From Bradyrhizobium glycinis (GTDB lineage: Bacteria; Pseudomonadota; Alphaproteobacteria; Rhizobiales; Xanthobacteraceae): a stretch of 64,000 bases of DNA. The translations under genes and the position numbers were made by a program. Of the stretch, positions 52,089 to 62,699 are shown in pieces (within the stretch, counting starts at the first letter, position 1; the number at the start of each line of letters is the position of its first letter). The DNA is taken from NCBI RefSeq assembly GCF_016031655.1, contig NZ_JACCHQ010000001.1:248001-312000 (forward strand). Reading direction: 5' to 3'. Below the pieces are notes generated by a model. The model searched no databases. It saw nothing but the letters and a program-made list of their open reading frames with translations, and was not told where the DNA came from.

Positions 52089-53063
52089 CTACTTCGCGCT
52101 GAGCTTGCCGGCGTCCTCGAAGGTCGGACAGGTCCGCTGCTCCAGCGGCACGTCGAACGGCCCGTAATTGTCCTTGGTGATCACGGTCGGCTTCAGCACG
52201 ATCTCGCTGATGACGGGCTGGTTGCGCAAGGCGCGGATCGCCATCATGGTGCCGAGGCAGCCTTGCGCAAATCCGTTGTAGTCGCCGCTGGCGAGCAGCT
52301 TGCCGGACTTGATCGCGTCGATCGCCTCCTTGGTGCCGTTGATGCCGATCACCTGCGCCTTGCGGTTGGCGCCGTCGAGCGCTTCGATCGCGCCGACCGC
52401 CATGGCATCGTTGGCCGCCAACACGCCGTCGATCTGCGAATTCGACTGCATCAAATTCTCCATGACCTGGAGCGCCTGGAGCCGCTGATAATTGCCGGGC
52501 TGCGAGGCCAGCAGCTTGGCGCCGGGCGCTTCCTTCAGCGCGTCGTTGAAGCCGCGCACGCGGTCGACATTGGTCAGCGAGCCCTTGACGCCTTCGATGA
52601 TGACGATGTTGCCCTTGCCGCCGAGCGTCTTGAGCAGGAAACGCGCGGTCTCCAGCCCAAGGCTGTAATCGTCGGCGCCGACGAAGGACAGGAACTTGCC
52701 GCCAGCAGAACGGTCGGTGATGTTGACGACCGGGATCTTGGCTTCGTTGATCTTCTCGACCCCAGGGACCATCGCCTTGTAGTCGACGGGCGTGAACACG
52801 ATCGCGCTTGGCTTCTTCACAACGACGTCCTCGATCTGGCTGAGCTGCTCGGGAATCGAGTCCGGCTTGGTCGGGATGTACTGCAGCGTTTTCGCGTTCA
52901 GCGTCTTCGCCATGTTGTCGGCGCCGACCCGCACCGTCTGGAAGAACGGGTTGGTCTGGTTCTTGGTGAAGACGGCGATGGTCTCGCCGTCGGCGCGTGC
53001 CCCATTCGTGAATGCGGCCGCCATCAGCAGCGGCAGCGCCAGATAGCCCAGTCCTTGTTTCAT
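52089..53063 (-). CDS. Ribose-type ABC transporter substrate-binding protein
   Basis: The 324-residue periplasmic protein has a signal peptide (about 1-24, ending GARAD) and the family core FTKNQTNPFFQTVRVGADNMAK, then VLAANDAMAVGAIEAL. The start at 53063 has GGAGG four bases before it; the open frame continues 40 codons upstream but would precede the signal peptide with charged sequence. It is the last gene of the operon, after both permeases. The ligand may be a sugar, polyol or another ring compound related to the linked catabolic genes. Confidence 0.9.
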   Translation of the reverse strand: MKQGLGYLALPLLMAAAFTNGARADGETIAVFTKNQTNPFFQTVRVGADNMAKTLNAKTLQYIPTKPDSIPEQLSQIEDVVVKKPSAIVFTPVDYKAMVPGVEKINEAKIPVVNITDRSAGGKFLSFVGADDYSLGLETARFLLKTLGGKGNIVIIEGVKGSLTNVDRVRGFNDALKEAPGAKLLASQPGNYQRLQALQVMENLMQSNSQIDGVLAANDAMAVGAIEALDGANRKAQVIGINGTKEAIDAIKSGKLLASGDYNGFAQGCLGTMMAIRALRNQPVISEIVLKPTVITKDNYGPFDVPLEQRTCPTFEDAGKLSAK

Positions 53064-53104
53064 GTTGCCTCCATCCCTCATTTTGCTTGTTGGATTTCCA
53101 TGAC

Positions 53105-54082
53105 TCATTGCGCGCGGCGGCGGGTTTTCATGTCGAGCCAGACCGCGAGAATGACGATGACGCCGGTGACGAGCGGCTGCCAATTGGCGCTGACCGCGAG
53201 CAGGTTCATGCCGTTCAGCACCAAGGTCAGGATCAGCGCGCCGATGAAGGTGCCGAACACGGTGCCGACGCCGCCGAACAGCGAGGTGCCGCCGATCAGA
53301 ACGGCCGCGATCGCCGGCAGCGTCAGGCTCTCGCCGATATCGGCCTCTGCCGAATTGAGCCGCGACAGGAAGATGATCGAGGCAAGTCCCGCCATGGTGC
53401 CTGATACCGCGTAGACCAGCAGCAGGCGCCGCGCGACGGGAATGCCTGATAATCGCGCGGCGACAGGATTGGCGCCGATCGCATAGATCTCCTGGCCCCA
53501 GACCGTGCGCTGCGCGAAGAACGTCCCGATGCCGAGGAACACCAGGAGCAGATAGATCGGAATGGGCAGGCCGAACAGATAGCCGCTGCCGATCTGGCGG
53601 AAGCCTGCGGGGAAGCCGTGCAGGGTCTCACCGGCCATGTACCAGTAGGTGAGGCCGTTCAGCACCCAAAGCATGCCATAGGTAGCGATGAAGGAGGGGA
53701 TGCGGAGCGCTGTGACCATGACGCCGTTGAGCAGGCCGACGATGCCGCCGCAGGCAAGCCCGGTGAGGATGCCGAGCGCCGGCGAGCCGGTCTTGTGGAT
53801 CACGGTGCCGGCGAGGCAGGCGGACAACGCGACATTGGCGCCGACGGAGAGATCGAGGCCGGCAGTGAGCACCACCAGCGTCAGGCCGGAGGCGATGAAG
53901 AAGGTCAGGCTCGCCTGCCTTAGCACGTTGAGGATGTTGCCGAGGCTCAGGAAGGAATCGCTGAGCACGGCGAGCACCGCGCAGATCAGGAAAGCCGCGA
54001 GCAGGCGATAGAACAGCTGGACCGCGTCCTGCGACAGGAAGGAGCGGGGCGGCGCGATGGCGCCCTTGGTGATGTCGGTCAT
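53105..54082 (-). CDS. Ribose-type ABC transporter permease (first)
   Basis: The 325-residue membrane protein of the RbsC/BPD_transp_2 family shows FIASGLTLVVLTAGLDLSVG near 64-83 and GREAIYAIG-like WGQEIYAIGANPVAARLSGI near 212-231, both family hallmarks. Eight or more hydrophobic segments are visible. It overlaps the second permease gene by 4 nt. It pairs with it to form a heterodimeric channel. Confidence 0.9.
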   Translation of the reverse strand: MTDITKGAIAPPRSFLSQDAVQLFYRLLAAFLICAVLAVLSDSFLSLGNILNVLRQASLTFFIASGLTLVVLTAGLDLSVGANVALSACLAGTVIHKTGSPALGILTGLACGGIVGLLNGVMVTALRIPSFIATYGMLWVLNGLTYWYMAGETLHGFPAGFRQIGSGYLFGLPIPIYLLLVFLGIGTFFAQRTVWGQEIYAIGANPVAARLSGIPVARRLLLVYAVSGTMAGLASIIFLSRLNSAEADIGESLTLPAIAAVLIGGTSLFGGVGTVFGTFIGALILTLVLNGMNLLAVSANWQPLVTGVIVILAVWLDMKTRRRAQ

Positions 54083-55021
54083 GTGCGGCTCCTGAGGCCG
54101 TCGAGGAACAGGGCAACGATGACGAGCACGCCGACGCTGGCGACCTGCACCGAGGAGGGCAGCGAGATCAGGTTCAGCCCGTTGCGCAACACGCCGACGG
54201 AGAGAACCCCGAGCAGCGTACCGAGCAGCCAGCCGTTGCCGCGCTCGAACGAGGTGCCGCCGACGGCGACGGCAGCGATGGCATCGAATTCCAGACCGAG
54301 GCCGGCGGTCGGATGGCCGGAGTTCATGCGTGCGGTCATCAACAGGCCTGCGATGCCGGCCATGGCGCCGCCGATCGCGTAGACCGCGATCAGCAGCCTG
54401 TTGGGTGAGAGCCCGGCATAGCGCAGTGCCTCGCGGTTGCCGCCGAGGGCGAAGATGTAGGTGCCGAAGCGGGTGTGATAGAGCAGGCCGTGAAACGCCG
54501 CATAAGTCACCAGCGCCATCACGATCGGCACGGGAATGCCGAGCAGCGTCGCCGAGTAGATGTCACGCACGCTGTGGGGAATGCCGACCACGCTCTGGCC
54601 GTCGCTGACGATCAGCGACAGGCCCTGCGCCATGCCGAGCGTGCCGAGGGTCGCGACGAAGGGCGGTATGCCGAGAATGGCGACCAGCCAGCCGTTGGCA
54701 ACACCAAAGGCCGTGCCGACCAGAAGGCCGGCGCCGAGACCCAGCAACATCGACTTGGTCGCAAGCGACACGATCGCGACGCAGAGCGAGGTCAGCGTCA
54801 GCACCGCGCCCATCGACAGGTCCAGCCCCTCCGTCATGATGATAAGAGTCATCGGCAGCGCGAGCATGGTCAGGATGGTCGACTGCACCAGCACGTTGGA
54901 GAGGTTGGCGACCGAGAGGAAGCCGGGCGCGATCACGCTGAACAGCGCGATCAGCAGCACCAGCACCATGGCCACACCGGGAATGCGCTGCAGCGGATTG
55001 GGCTCCGAAGCGACTGCGACC

Positions 55022-55029
<8 letters not shown>
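54079..55029 (-). CDS. Ribose-type ABC transporter permease (second)
   Basis: The 316-residue RbsC-like permease has MTLIIMTEGLDLSMGAVLTL near 60-79 and TYIFALGGNREALRYAGLSP near 190-209. It overlaps the ATPase gene by 8 nt and the other permease gene by 4 nt, so the three transport genes are translationally linked. Two different permeases rather than a homodimer are typical of some rhizobial sugar and polyol systems. Confidence 0.9.
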
Positions 55030-56545
<1,516 letters not shown>

Positions 56546-56555
56546 GGCTTGTTGC

Positions 56556-57950
56556 TCATGTTTTGGCTCTGCCAGCAAAGATCTTTCCGGGGTTCATCAA
56601 TCCGTTAGGATCGAGCGCTGCCTTGATCGATCGCATCACATCTACGGCCTCGCCGAGCTCGTCGGTGAGATAATCGATCTTGCCGAGCCCGATGCCGTGC
56701 TCGCCGGTGCAGGTGCCGTCCATGGCGATGGCGCGGGCGACCATGCGGGCCTGCAGCGCCTTGGCGCCTTCGGCCTCCTCCGGTCTTGTCGGGTCGATCA
56801 GGATCAGCATGTGGAAATTACCGTCGCCGACATGGCCGACGATCGGCGCGGTGAAGCCATGCTCGTCCGCATCGCGCCGCGTCTCGGTCAGGCATTCCGC
56901 CAGACGCGAGATCGGGACGCAGACGTCGGTGATCACGGCGCGTGCGCCGGGCCGCAGGCCGAGGCCGGCATAGAGCGTGTTGTCGCGGGCGTGCCAGAGC
57001 CGGCTGCGGTCTTCCTGTGCCTTGGCCCAGGCAAAGCCATGGCCGCCGTGCTCGGCCGCGATCGCCTGCGCGGCCTCGGCCTGCTCGGCGACCGATGTCT
57101 CCGAGCCATGGAATTCGAAGAAAAGGGTGGGGGCCTCGCGATAGCCGAGCTTGGCGTAGCCGTTGATGCCGCGCATCATGACGTCGTCGAGCAGCTCGAT
57201 CCGCGCCACGGGGATCGCGGACTGGATCACGGAGATGGCGGTGTCGACGGCCTCGTGCAGGGTGTCGAAGCTGCAGACTGCGGCCGAGATCGCCTGCGGC
57301 ACGGGGTGCACCTTCAGCGTGATCTCAGTGATGACGCCAAGCGTGCCTTCCGCGCCGACGAACATACGCGTCAGATCATACCCGGCCGCCGATTTGCGCG
57401 CGCGCCGGGCGGTGCGGATGATGCGCCCGTCGGCCAGCACGACCTCGAGCGCCATGACGTTGTCCTTCATGGTGCCGTAGCGCACCGCCATCGTGCCCGA
57501 GGCGCGCGTCGAGGCCATGCCGCCGATCGAGGCGTCGGCGCCGGGATCGATCGGGAAGAACAGGCCGGTATTGCGCAGTTCCGCATTGAGCTGCTTGCGC
57601 GTGATGCCGGGCTGCACCACGACATCCATGTCGCTGTCGTGCAGGCTGAGCACCTTGTTCATGCGCGCGAAGTCGAAGCAGACGCCGCCCGCGACCGAGG
57701 CAGCATTGACTTCGAGCGAAGTGCCGGCGCCGAACGGGACGATCGGCATGCCCGCGTCGGCGCACAGCTTGACGATCTTGGCGACTTCCTGCGTGGTCTC
57801 GGGGAAGACGACGATGTCGGGCGGCAGGCTCTGATAGTGCGACTCGCTCTGCCCGTGCTGATCAAGCACGCCGCGCGCGACGCTCGCGCGCGGACCGATC
57901 ATGCCGGTGAGGCGCTCGGCCAAAATGCCCGTGCTGACCCGCGGTCCCAT
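56556..57950 (-). CDS. FAD-linked oxidase (D-lactate/2-hydroxyacid dehydrogenase, GlcD/Dld type)
   Basis: The 464-residue protein has an N-terminal FAD-binding-4 domain (FPETTQEVAKIVKLC near 49-63, IVPFGAGTSLEVNAASVAGG near 70-89, DPGADASIGGMASTRASG) and a C-terminal FAD-oxidase domain with GHVGDGNFHML and CTGEHGIGLGK. Such enzymes oxidise D-lactate, glycolate or related 2-hydroxyacids to 2-oxoacids. The exact substrate is unclear. A hairpin-forming inverted repeat precedes it, so it and the transporter genes may have their own control. Confidence 0.88.
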   Translation of the reverse strand: MGPRVSTGILAERLTGMIGPRASVARGVLDQHGQSESHYQSLPPDIVVFPETTQEVAKIVKLCADAGMPIVPFGAGTSLEVNAASVAGGVCFDFARMNKVLSLHDSDMDVVVQPGITRKQLNAELRNTGLFFPIDPGADASIGGMASTRASGTMAVRYGTMKDNVMALEVVLADGRIIRTARRARKSAAGYDLTRMFVGAEGTLGVITEITLKVHPVPQAISAAVCSFDTLHEAVDTAISVIQSAIPVARIELLDDVMMRGINGYAKLGYREAPTLFFEFHGSETSVAEQAEAAQAIAAEHGGHGFAWAKAQEDRSRLWHARDNTLYAGLGLRPGARAVITDVCVPISRLAECLTETRRDADEHGFTAPIVGHVGDGNFHMLILIDPTRPEEAEGAKALQARMVARAIAMDGTCTGEHGIGLGKIDYLTDELGEAVDVMRSIKAALDPNGLMNPGKIFAGRAKT

Positions 57951-57972
57951 CCTCAGCTCCCGTCCCTGTTTT

Positions 57973-57992
57973 ACGGACTCTTGTTAGTCCGT
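57973..57992. promoter_or_regulatory. Inverted repeat between dioxygenase and FAD-oxidase genes
   Basis: ACGGACT (57973-57979) and AGTCCGT (57986-57992) form a perfect 7-bp inverted repeat around CTTGTT in the 50-nt gap. There is no T-run on either side. It may be an operator for a second promoter, or an RNA stem between operon segments. Confidence 0.45.
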
Positions 57993-58000
57993 CGTTGAGC

Positions 58001-58885
58001 TTAAGCGGCTCTAGCGTTGCTTGCGACCTGCTTCAGGCCGAAATCATAGTTGAGATGAAAATAGTCGCGCTCCACCATGCGACCATCCGGCGCACGGCCG
58101 GCGGGATGACGGACGAATTCGCGGATCAGGCTGTCCTTGACGCCGAACACCACGTCGCTGTCGAGATATTGATCGCCGGCAACGAACACGTGCGTCACCA
58201 GCTGCTCGAAACCTGGCGCTGAGATCATGAAGTGCACATGCGCCGGGCGCCAGGGATGGCGTCCCTGCACTTCGAGCATCTCGCCGACTGGTCCATCATG
58301 CGGAATCGGGTAAGCGGCCGGCTTGATCGACCAGAAATGGAAGCGGCCATTGGCGTCGGTGTGGAAGCGGGCGCGCATCGCGAGATCGCCGATCTTGTCG
58401 AGCTGCTGCACGTCGTAATAGCCATCGTCGTCGGAGTGCCAGACGTCCACGGTCGCTCCGGCGAGTGGCTTTCCGTCCACGGCCGAGACCGAGCCGGTGA
58501 CCAGCATCGGATCGCCATCCATCGGCCCGGAGATGTCAGCGCCGCTGTCCTTCTCCGGCGCGGCCTGAACGAAGAACGGCCCGAGCACCGTGGTCTCGGT
58601 CGCGCCTGCGGGCACCGGATGGTTGATGGCATCGACCAGCATGGAGACGCCGAGCGTGTCCGACAGCAGGATGAACTCCTGGCGCTTGTCGGTGCACATC
58701 TGCCCGGTGCGGGTCAGGAAGTCGATGCCGTACTCCCACTCCTTCTGAGTCGGCCGCACCTCGCGGACGAAGGCGTGAAGATGCCGCACCAGCGCCTCGC
58801 TCACCTGCTTGATGCGCGGATCGGTCGCGCCCGCGATCCGCTCCAGTACGGCGTCCGTGATCGTGTTTTCGTTGAAATTGCGCAT
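58001..58885 (-). CDS. Intradiol ring-cleavage dioxygenase, probable hydroxyquinol 1,2-dioxygenase
   Basis: The 294-residue Fe(III) enzyme cleaves a catechol or hydroxyquinol ring between the hydroxyls. The four iron ligands are visible: Y157 (GYYDVQ), Y192 (AAYPIPHDGP), H216 and H218 (RPAHVHFMI). The N-terminal dimerisation helix region (AGATDPRIKQVSEALVRHL) fits catechol/hydroxyquinol enzymes. The GxYDVQ context and an adjacent maleylacetate reductase favour hydroxyquinol, giving maleylacetate. No hydroxylase that makes hydroxyquinol is present in the window. Confidence 0.9.
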   Translation of the reverse strand: MRNFNENTITDAVLERIAGATDPRIKQVSEALVRHLHAFVREVRPTQKEWEYGIDFLTRTGQMCTDKRQEFILLSDTLGVSMLVDAINHPVPAGATETTVLGPFFVQAAPEKDSGADISGPMDGDPMLVTGSVSAVDGKPLAGATVDVWHSDDDGYYDVQQLDKIGDLAMRARFHTDANGRFHFWSIKPAAYPIPHDGPVGEMLEVQGRHPWRPAHVHFMISAPGFEQLVTHVFVAGDQYLDSDVVFGVKDSLIREFVRHPAGRAPDGRMVERDYFHLNYDFGLKQVASNARAA

Positions 58886-58899
58886 GTGTATCTCCGCGA

Positions 58900-59802
58900 T
58901 CAGAGTTTTGGCTCGCCGAGGCCAGATAGCCGTTCGAGGTGCTTGACCGTCGCGATGAAGTCGGTGTCGCCGTCGCCCTGGGCGACCAGCGCGCCATAGG
59001 TCTCGCGCACTTGTGCCGCGAGCTGCAGCGGCACGCCGACCGCATGGCCGGCACCCAGGATCAGGTCGAGATCCTTGGCCATCTGCCTGCAGGAGAAGGT
59101 GGACTGAAAATCGCGGGTCCGCAGCGGCGCGGTCTTGTACTTCACCATGGGGGAAGCGACCGCGCTGTCGTCGAGAACTTTAAGGATGTCCTGCCAGGCG
59201 ATGCCGCCCTTGCGCGCCAGCGCCAGGCTCTCGGCCATCATCGCCGCCGACACCGCGATCATCAGATTGACCGAGAGTTTTGCGTAGCGCGCTTCCTCCG
59301 CGGGGCCGAGATAGGTCTGGGCGCGGGTGAAGGCTGCGAACAGCGGCTTTGCGCTCTCGAAGGCGTCCTTCGGCCCCGAGACGAAGCAGGTCAGCGCGCC
59401 GGTATGAACGATGCTGGCATTGCCGGAGACCGGCGAGCGCAGATAGGAAATGCCACGCGCCTGCGCGGCGGCCGCAACCTCAGCCGAGGCTTCGACGCTG
59501 ACAGTGCTGGTTTCGATCAAGACGGCACCTTGTGCCATCGCGGCGATCAGGCCGGCGGGGCCGAGCAACGCGCCGCGCAAAGCGGCGTCGTCAGGCAGAG
59601 ACGTGATAGCGGTCGCTCTGCCGCTCACGGTCTCGGCCGGCGAAGCGGCAATCGCAATACCCTGCGCGCGTGCCTCGTCGATGCGGGCCGCGCTCTGGTC
59701 GAACGCGGTGACGGTGTAGCCGGCCTTCGCGACGAGCACCGACATCGGCAGGCCCATCTTGCCGATCCCGATGAAAGCAACTTTCTTCAGAGCGTCAGTC
59801 AT
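58900..59802 (-). CDS. NAD(P)-dependent beta-hydroxyacid dehydrogenase (3-hydroxyisobutyrate dehydrogenase family)
   Basis: The 300-residue protein has the cofactor loop FIGIGKMGLPMS at 10-21, the substrate loop SPVSGNASIVHTGALT near 123-138, and the catalytic lysine K175 in AKLSVNLMIA. Family members oxidise 3-hydroxyacids or related compounds such as tartronate semialdehyde. The glycine-serine SPVSG substrate motif is intact. It lies in the middle of the minus-strand catabolic operon, between amidohydrolase and dioxygenase genes, 14 nt before the latter. Confidence 0.85.
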   Translation of the reverse strand: MTDALKKVAFIGIGKMGLPMSVLVAKAGYTVTAFDQSAARIDEARAQGIAIAASPAETVSGRATAITSLPDDAALRGALLGPAGLIAAMAQGAVLIETSTVSVEASAEVAAAAQARGISYLRSPVSGNASIVHTGALTCFVSGPKDAFESAKPLFAAFTRAQTYLGPAEEARYAKLSVNLMIAVSAAMMAESLALARKGGIAWQDILKVLDDSAVASPMVKYKTAPLRTRDFQSTFSCRQMAKDLDLILGAGHAVGVPLQLAAQVRETYGALVAQGDGDTDFIATVKHLERLSGLGEPKL

Positions 59803-59823
59803 TGTTCTCGTCCATTGGCGCCT

Positions 59824-61188
59824 TCAGGCGGCGCGTCCCTGTCGTTCGATGTCCCGCACCAGCCGCCGGCCGGATTGCGCCAGCAATTCCTTCTTCGTCT
59901 CGAGTCCCTCGACCAGCAGCCGGCCATTTCTCTTCTTCCAGGTGCCGCCGATCATGACGGCCTCGATGTTGGCAAGGCTCGTCTGCATCACGACGGTTGC
60001 GATCGGGTCATGCACCGGATGGAGATTGAGATCGGAGGCGTTGATGATGACGAGGTCGGCGAGCTTGCCCGGCGTCAGCGAGCCGATCCGGTGCTCGCGG
60101 CCGAGCATGCGGGCGCCTTCCGTCGTGATCCAGCGCAGCGCTTCGCGGAGCGGAATGGTGGTCGTCGCCGGAATCGTGCCGCTCGCCTTTCGCGACTCCG
60201 CATTGTCGAGCGCCCGCTGCATGGAGAGCGCAACGCGCGCGGCGGAGAGGAGATCGCCGGCGAGCACGGATTCGAGATCAATGCCGATCGTCGGCCGTAC
60301 GCCGCGCATCAGGAGGCGGCCGGTGATCGGAAAGCCATGGCCCTGGATCATCTCGTTCTCGGGCGTCACCGAGAACGACACGCCGAGATCGACGAGACGA
60401 TCGAGCAGATCATCAGGCAGATCGTTGCCATGGACGATGTTGATGCTGTGGCCGACGAGACCGGCCTGGAGCAGCTTCTCCCAGCCGCCGGGCGTCTTGG
60501 CGGGTCCGCCGCCCTGATGCATCGAGGCGATCAGGTTCAGCTCCCTCGCCAAGCGGAAATCGTGCATGGCGACATCGAGCGTCGAATAATGCGGGCCGAG
60601 AACGGCGAGCCCGAGCGTGACGAGTGCGTCGCGGTCGGCGAGGGGGCCTGCCAGCAGCCGCTCGACCTCGCGGCGCGGATGCGGCACTTCCGAGAAATGC
60701 GGCTCGCCCGGCTTTGGCTCGGGCTTCGGCGAGCCGTGGAAGAACGCGGCGCGGATGCCGCTTTCGATCAGGCCGTGCACGGCGGCGTCGGTATGATCGG
60801 GTGTCGGGTTGTTGTGGCACCAGTCGACCAGCGTGGTGACGCCGTGGTTGATCTGGTTCAGCGCGCCGACGAGCGTGGCGATGTAGATGTCGTCGGGCCG
60901 GAACACGGTGGCGAGGCCCGCATGCATGCGGCGGAAATATTCCAGCAGCGTCCAGTTCGCGGCAAAGCCGCGCAAGCCGGTCTGCCAAGTGTGCATATGT
61001 GCGTTGATCAAGCCCGGAATGACGATGCGGCCGGTGCCGTCGACGACCTCCGTATCGGCCGCAGCGTCGATCGACGGGCGCACATCGGCGATCCGGCTGC
61101 CCTCGACCAGCACATCGCCGGTCGAGAGGTCGCCGATCGCATCATCCATGCTGATGATGCTGGCCGATTTGATCAGCGTGCGCCGCAT
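59824..61188 (-). CDS. Amidohydrolase family protein (AtzB/TrzN/cytosine-deaminase-like)
   Basis: The 454-residue metal hydrolase has HxH at H64/H66 (INAHMHTWQT), a later metal histidine in HQGGGP, another in IVHGND, and an aspartate in GIDLES. It resembles the deaminase/dechlorinase branch (chlorohydrolase, AtzB, guanine deaminase) rather than dihydroorotase. It may remove an amino or other substituent from a ring feeding the dioxygenase; this is inference. The start at 61188 is preferred; the frame extends into the preceding gene. It follows maleylacetate reductase by 4 nt. Confidence 0.85.
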   Translation of the reverse strand: MRRTLIKSASIISMDDAIGDLSTGDVLVEGSRIADVRPSIDAAADTEVVDGTGRIVIPGLINAHMHTWQTGLRGFAANWTLLEYFRRMHAGLATVFRPDDIYIATLVGALNQINHGVTTLVDWCHNNPTPDHTDAAVHGLIESGIRAAFFHGSPKPEPKPGEPHFSEVPHPRREVERLLAGPLADRDALVTLGLAVLGPHYSTLDVAMHDFRLARELNLIASMHQGGGPAKTPGGWEKLLQAGLVGHSINIVHGNDLPDDLLDRLVDLGVSFSVTPENEMIQGHGFPITGRLLMRGVRPTIGIDLESVLAGDLLSAARVALSMQRALDNAESRKASGTIPATTTIPLREALRWITTEGARMLGREHRIGSLTPGKLADLVIINASDLNLHPVHDPIATVVMQTSLANIEAVMIGGTWKKRNGRLLVEGLETKKELLAQSGRRLVRDIERQGRAA

Positions 61189-61192
61189 CGTC

Positions 61193-62272
61193 TCACGCCG
61201 CCGCTTCGAGGGCGCTTGGCGGCTCGCCGGCCCAGGCGCGTGCAATCAGGTCGCGAATGGCGCCACGCTCGAGCGGGCGCGGGTTCCAATAGGCGTTGGT
61301 GACGGCGAGATCGGCCGCCTTGTCGATGCCGCTCTCAGGCATGCCGATGTCGCGCAGCGCGACCTTCGCACCCAGCCGCTTCGCAAGATCGAAGAGTCCC
61401 TGCGATGCGTCCGCCGCGCCGATCGCACGCGCGATGCGCGTCATCGCATCGGGTACTGCAGGGGCGTTGTAGGCCAGCGCGTGCGGGAGCACGATGGTGT
61501 GCGTTTCGGCATGCGGCAGATCGAAAGTGCCGCCGAGCGTGTGACAGAGCTTGTGGTGCAGCGCCATGCCGACCGTGCCGAGGCAGACACCGCACAGCCA
61601 GGCGCCATAGAGTGCCTCGGTGCGGGCCTCGCGATCGTCGCTTTTGGCGGCAATGGCGGGCAAAGCGCGCGCCAGCGCGCGGATGCCTTCTTCCGCCATC
61701 AGCGACGTCACGGGATTGGCATCGCGCGCGTAGAGCGCCTCGACCGCATGCGCGATCGCGTTGATCCCCGAGGTTGCGGCGAGGCTCGCCGGCAGCGTCA
61801 GCGTCAGGTCGACGTCGTAGATCACGGTCTCCGGCAGCACGGCCGCATCGCGCACCGTGGTCTTCAGCCCGTTCTCGGTCTGGCCGACGATCGGCGTCAT
61901 CTCCGAGCCGGCATAGGTGGTGGGGATGCAGAGCTGGTTGACACCGCTGCGCAAGGCCAGCGCCTTGCCGAGGCCGGTGGTCGAGCCGCCGCCGAGCGAG
62001 ACGACGCAATCGGCCTCGCATGCCTTCATCGCCGCGAGCGCGCGTTCCGTGACCTCGACCGGCGTGTGCATGGTGGCGCCGGAAAAGATCCCGGCATAGA
62101 GCGGGCCGAGCGCGGCCCCCAAGCTCTTGCCTTGCGCCTCCTGCTGCGGCGTCGTCAGCACCAGCGCACGCTTGCCGCCGAGCCGCTCGACCTCGGCCCT
62201 GGCGCTCGCCAACGTTCCGCTGCCGAACACGACGCGGCAGGGCAGGTTTTCGAAGGTGAACGAGCCGATCAT
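61193..62272 (-). CDS. Maleylacetate reductase (iron-containing alcohol dehydrogenase family)
   Basis: The 359-residue protein reduces maleylacetate to 3-oxoadipate, the step after hydroxyquinol ring cleavage. It shows the NAD loop SLGGGSTTGLGKALAL near 91-106, PTTYAGSEMTPIVGQT near 117-132, and the conserved HHKLCHTLGGTFDLPHAETH, whose histidines would bind metal in alcohol dehydrogenases. These segments fit maleylacetate reductases closely. The start at 62272 overlaps the Dabb gene stop. The open frame upstream is not protein-like. Confidence 0.9.
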   Translation of the reverse strand: MIGSFTFENLPCRVVFGSGTLASARAEVERLGGKRALVLTTPQQEAQGKSLGAALGPLYAGIFSGATMHTPVEVTERALAAMKACEADCVVSLGGGSTTGLGKALALRSGVNQLCIPTTYAGSEMTPIVGQTENGLKTTVRDAAVLPETVIYDVDLTLTLPASLAATSGINAIAHAVEALYARDANPVTSLMAEEGIRALARALPAIAAKSDDREARTEALYGAWLCGVCLGTVGMALHHKLCHTLGGTFDLPHAETHTIVLPHALAYNAPAVPDAMTRIARAIGAADASQGLFDLAKRLGAKVALRDIGMPESGIDKAADLAVTNAYWNPRPLERGAIRDLIARAWAGEPPSALEAAA

Positions 62273-62592
62273 GCGCCGGTCTCTTTGATGGGATAATCGA
62301 CCTGGAAGCGCCCGATCCGCAAGTCGCCCAGCGCCTCGCGCACGCGCAGATGCTCCGGGTGGTTGGCGTAGGCGGCGAGCGCCGCCTGGTCGATGAATTC
62401 GGAGAACAGCACCACGTCGCAGGCGTAATCGACCGCGCTGACGTCCATGCCGACTTCGATATGGGTGAGGCCGTCGATCCGGCCCTTGAGGCCCTCGAAC
62501 AGGGTCTTGACCTTGAGCCGGGCGGCGGAGCGCTCCGCAGGCGTATCCCCGCGCAGCCGCCACATCACGATGTGCCTGATCGGGCCCGACAT
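62269..62592 (-). CDS. Dabb (stress-responsive alpha/beta-barrel) protein
   Basis: The 107-residue protein has the Dabb fold features: IRHIVMWRLRGDT near 5-17, GLTHIEVGMDVSAVDYACDVVLFSEF near 41-66, and an HPEHLRVREAL helix near 78-88. Dabb proteins of catabolic operons are small dimeric barrels whose roles are mostly unknown. The first gene of the minus-strand operon, it is divergent from the LysR gene. ATG 62592 is preceded by an AGGAAACAGGGAA purine tract. Its stop overlaps the maleylacetate reductase start as ATGA. Confidence 0.82.
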   Translation of the reverse strand: MSGPIRHIVMWRLRGDTPAERSAARLKVKTLFEGLKGRIDGLTHIEVGMDVSAVDYACDVVLFSEFIDQAALAAYANHPEHLRVREALGDLRIGRFQVDYPIKETGA

Positions 62593-62699
62593 TTCCCTGT
62601 TTCCTCGCCTGCAATGGTGCTTTGTTGGCGGCATTTTGCCTTGCAGAAAACGGAAATAAAGGTCAAAATTTGTAACTCTCTTTTCCTCATTTTGCAAAA
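62593..62699. promoter_or_regulatory. Divergent promoter region with candidate LysR sites
   Basis: This 107-nt AT-richer gap separates the divergent catabolic operon and its LysR gene. It holds TTTTGCAAAA, a perfect palindrome at 62690-62699 touching the LysR ATG. A related imperfect one, TTTTGCCTTGCAGAAAA, starts at about 62634. Both contain a TTTTGC half and fit the idea of paired LysR-type binding sites and autoregulation. Confidence 0.5.
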
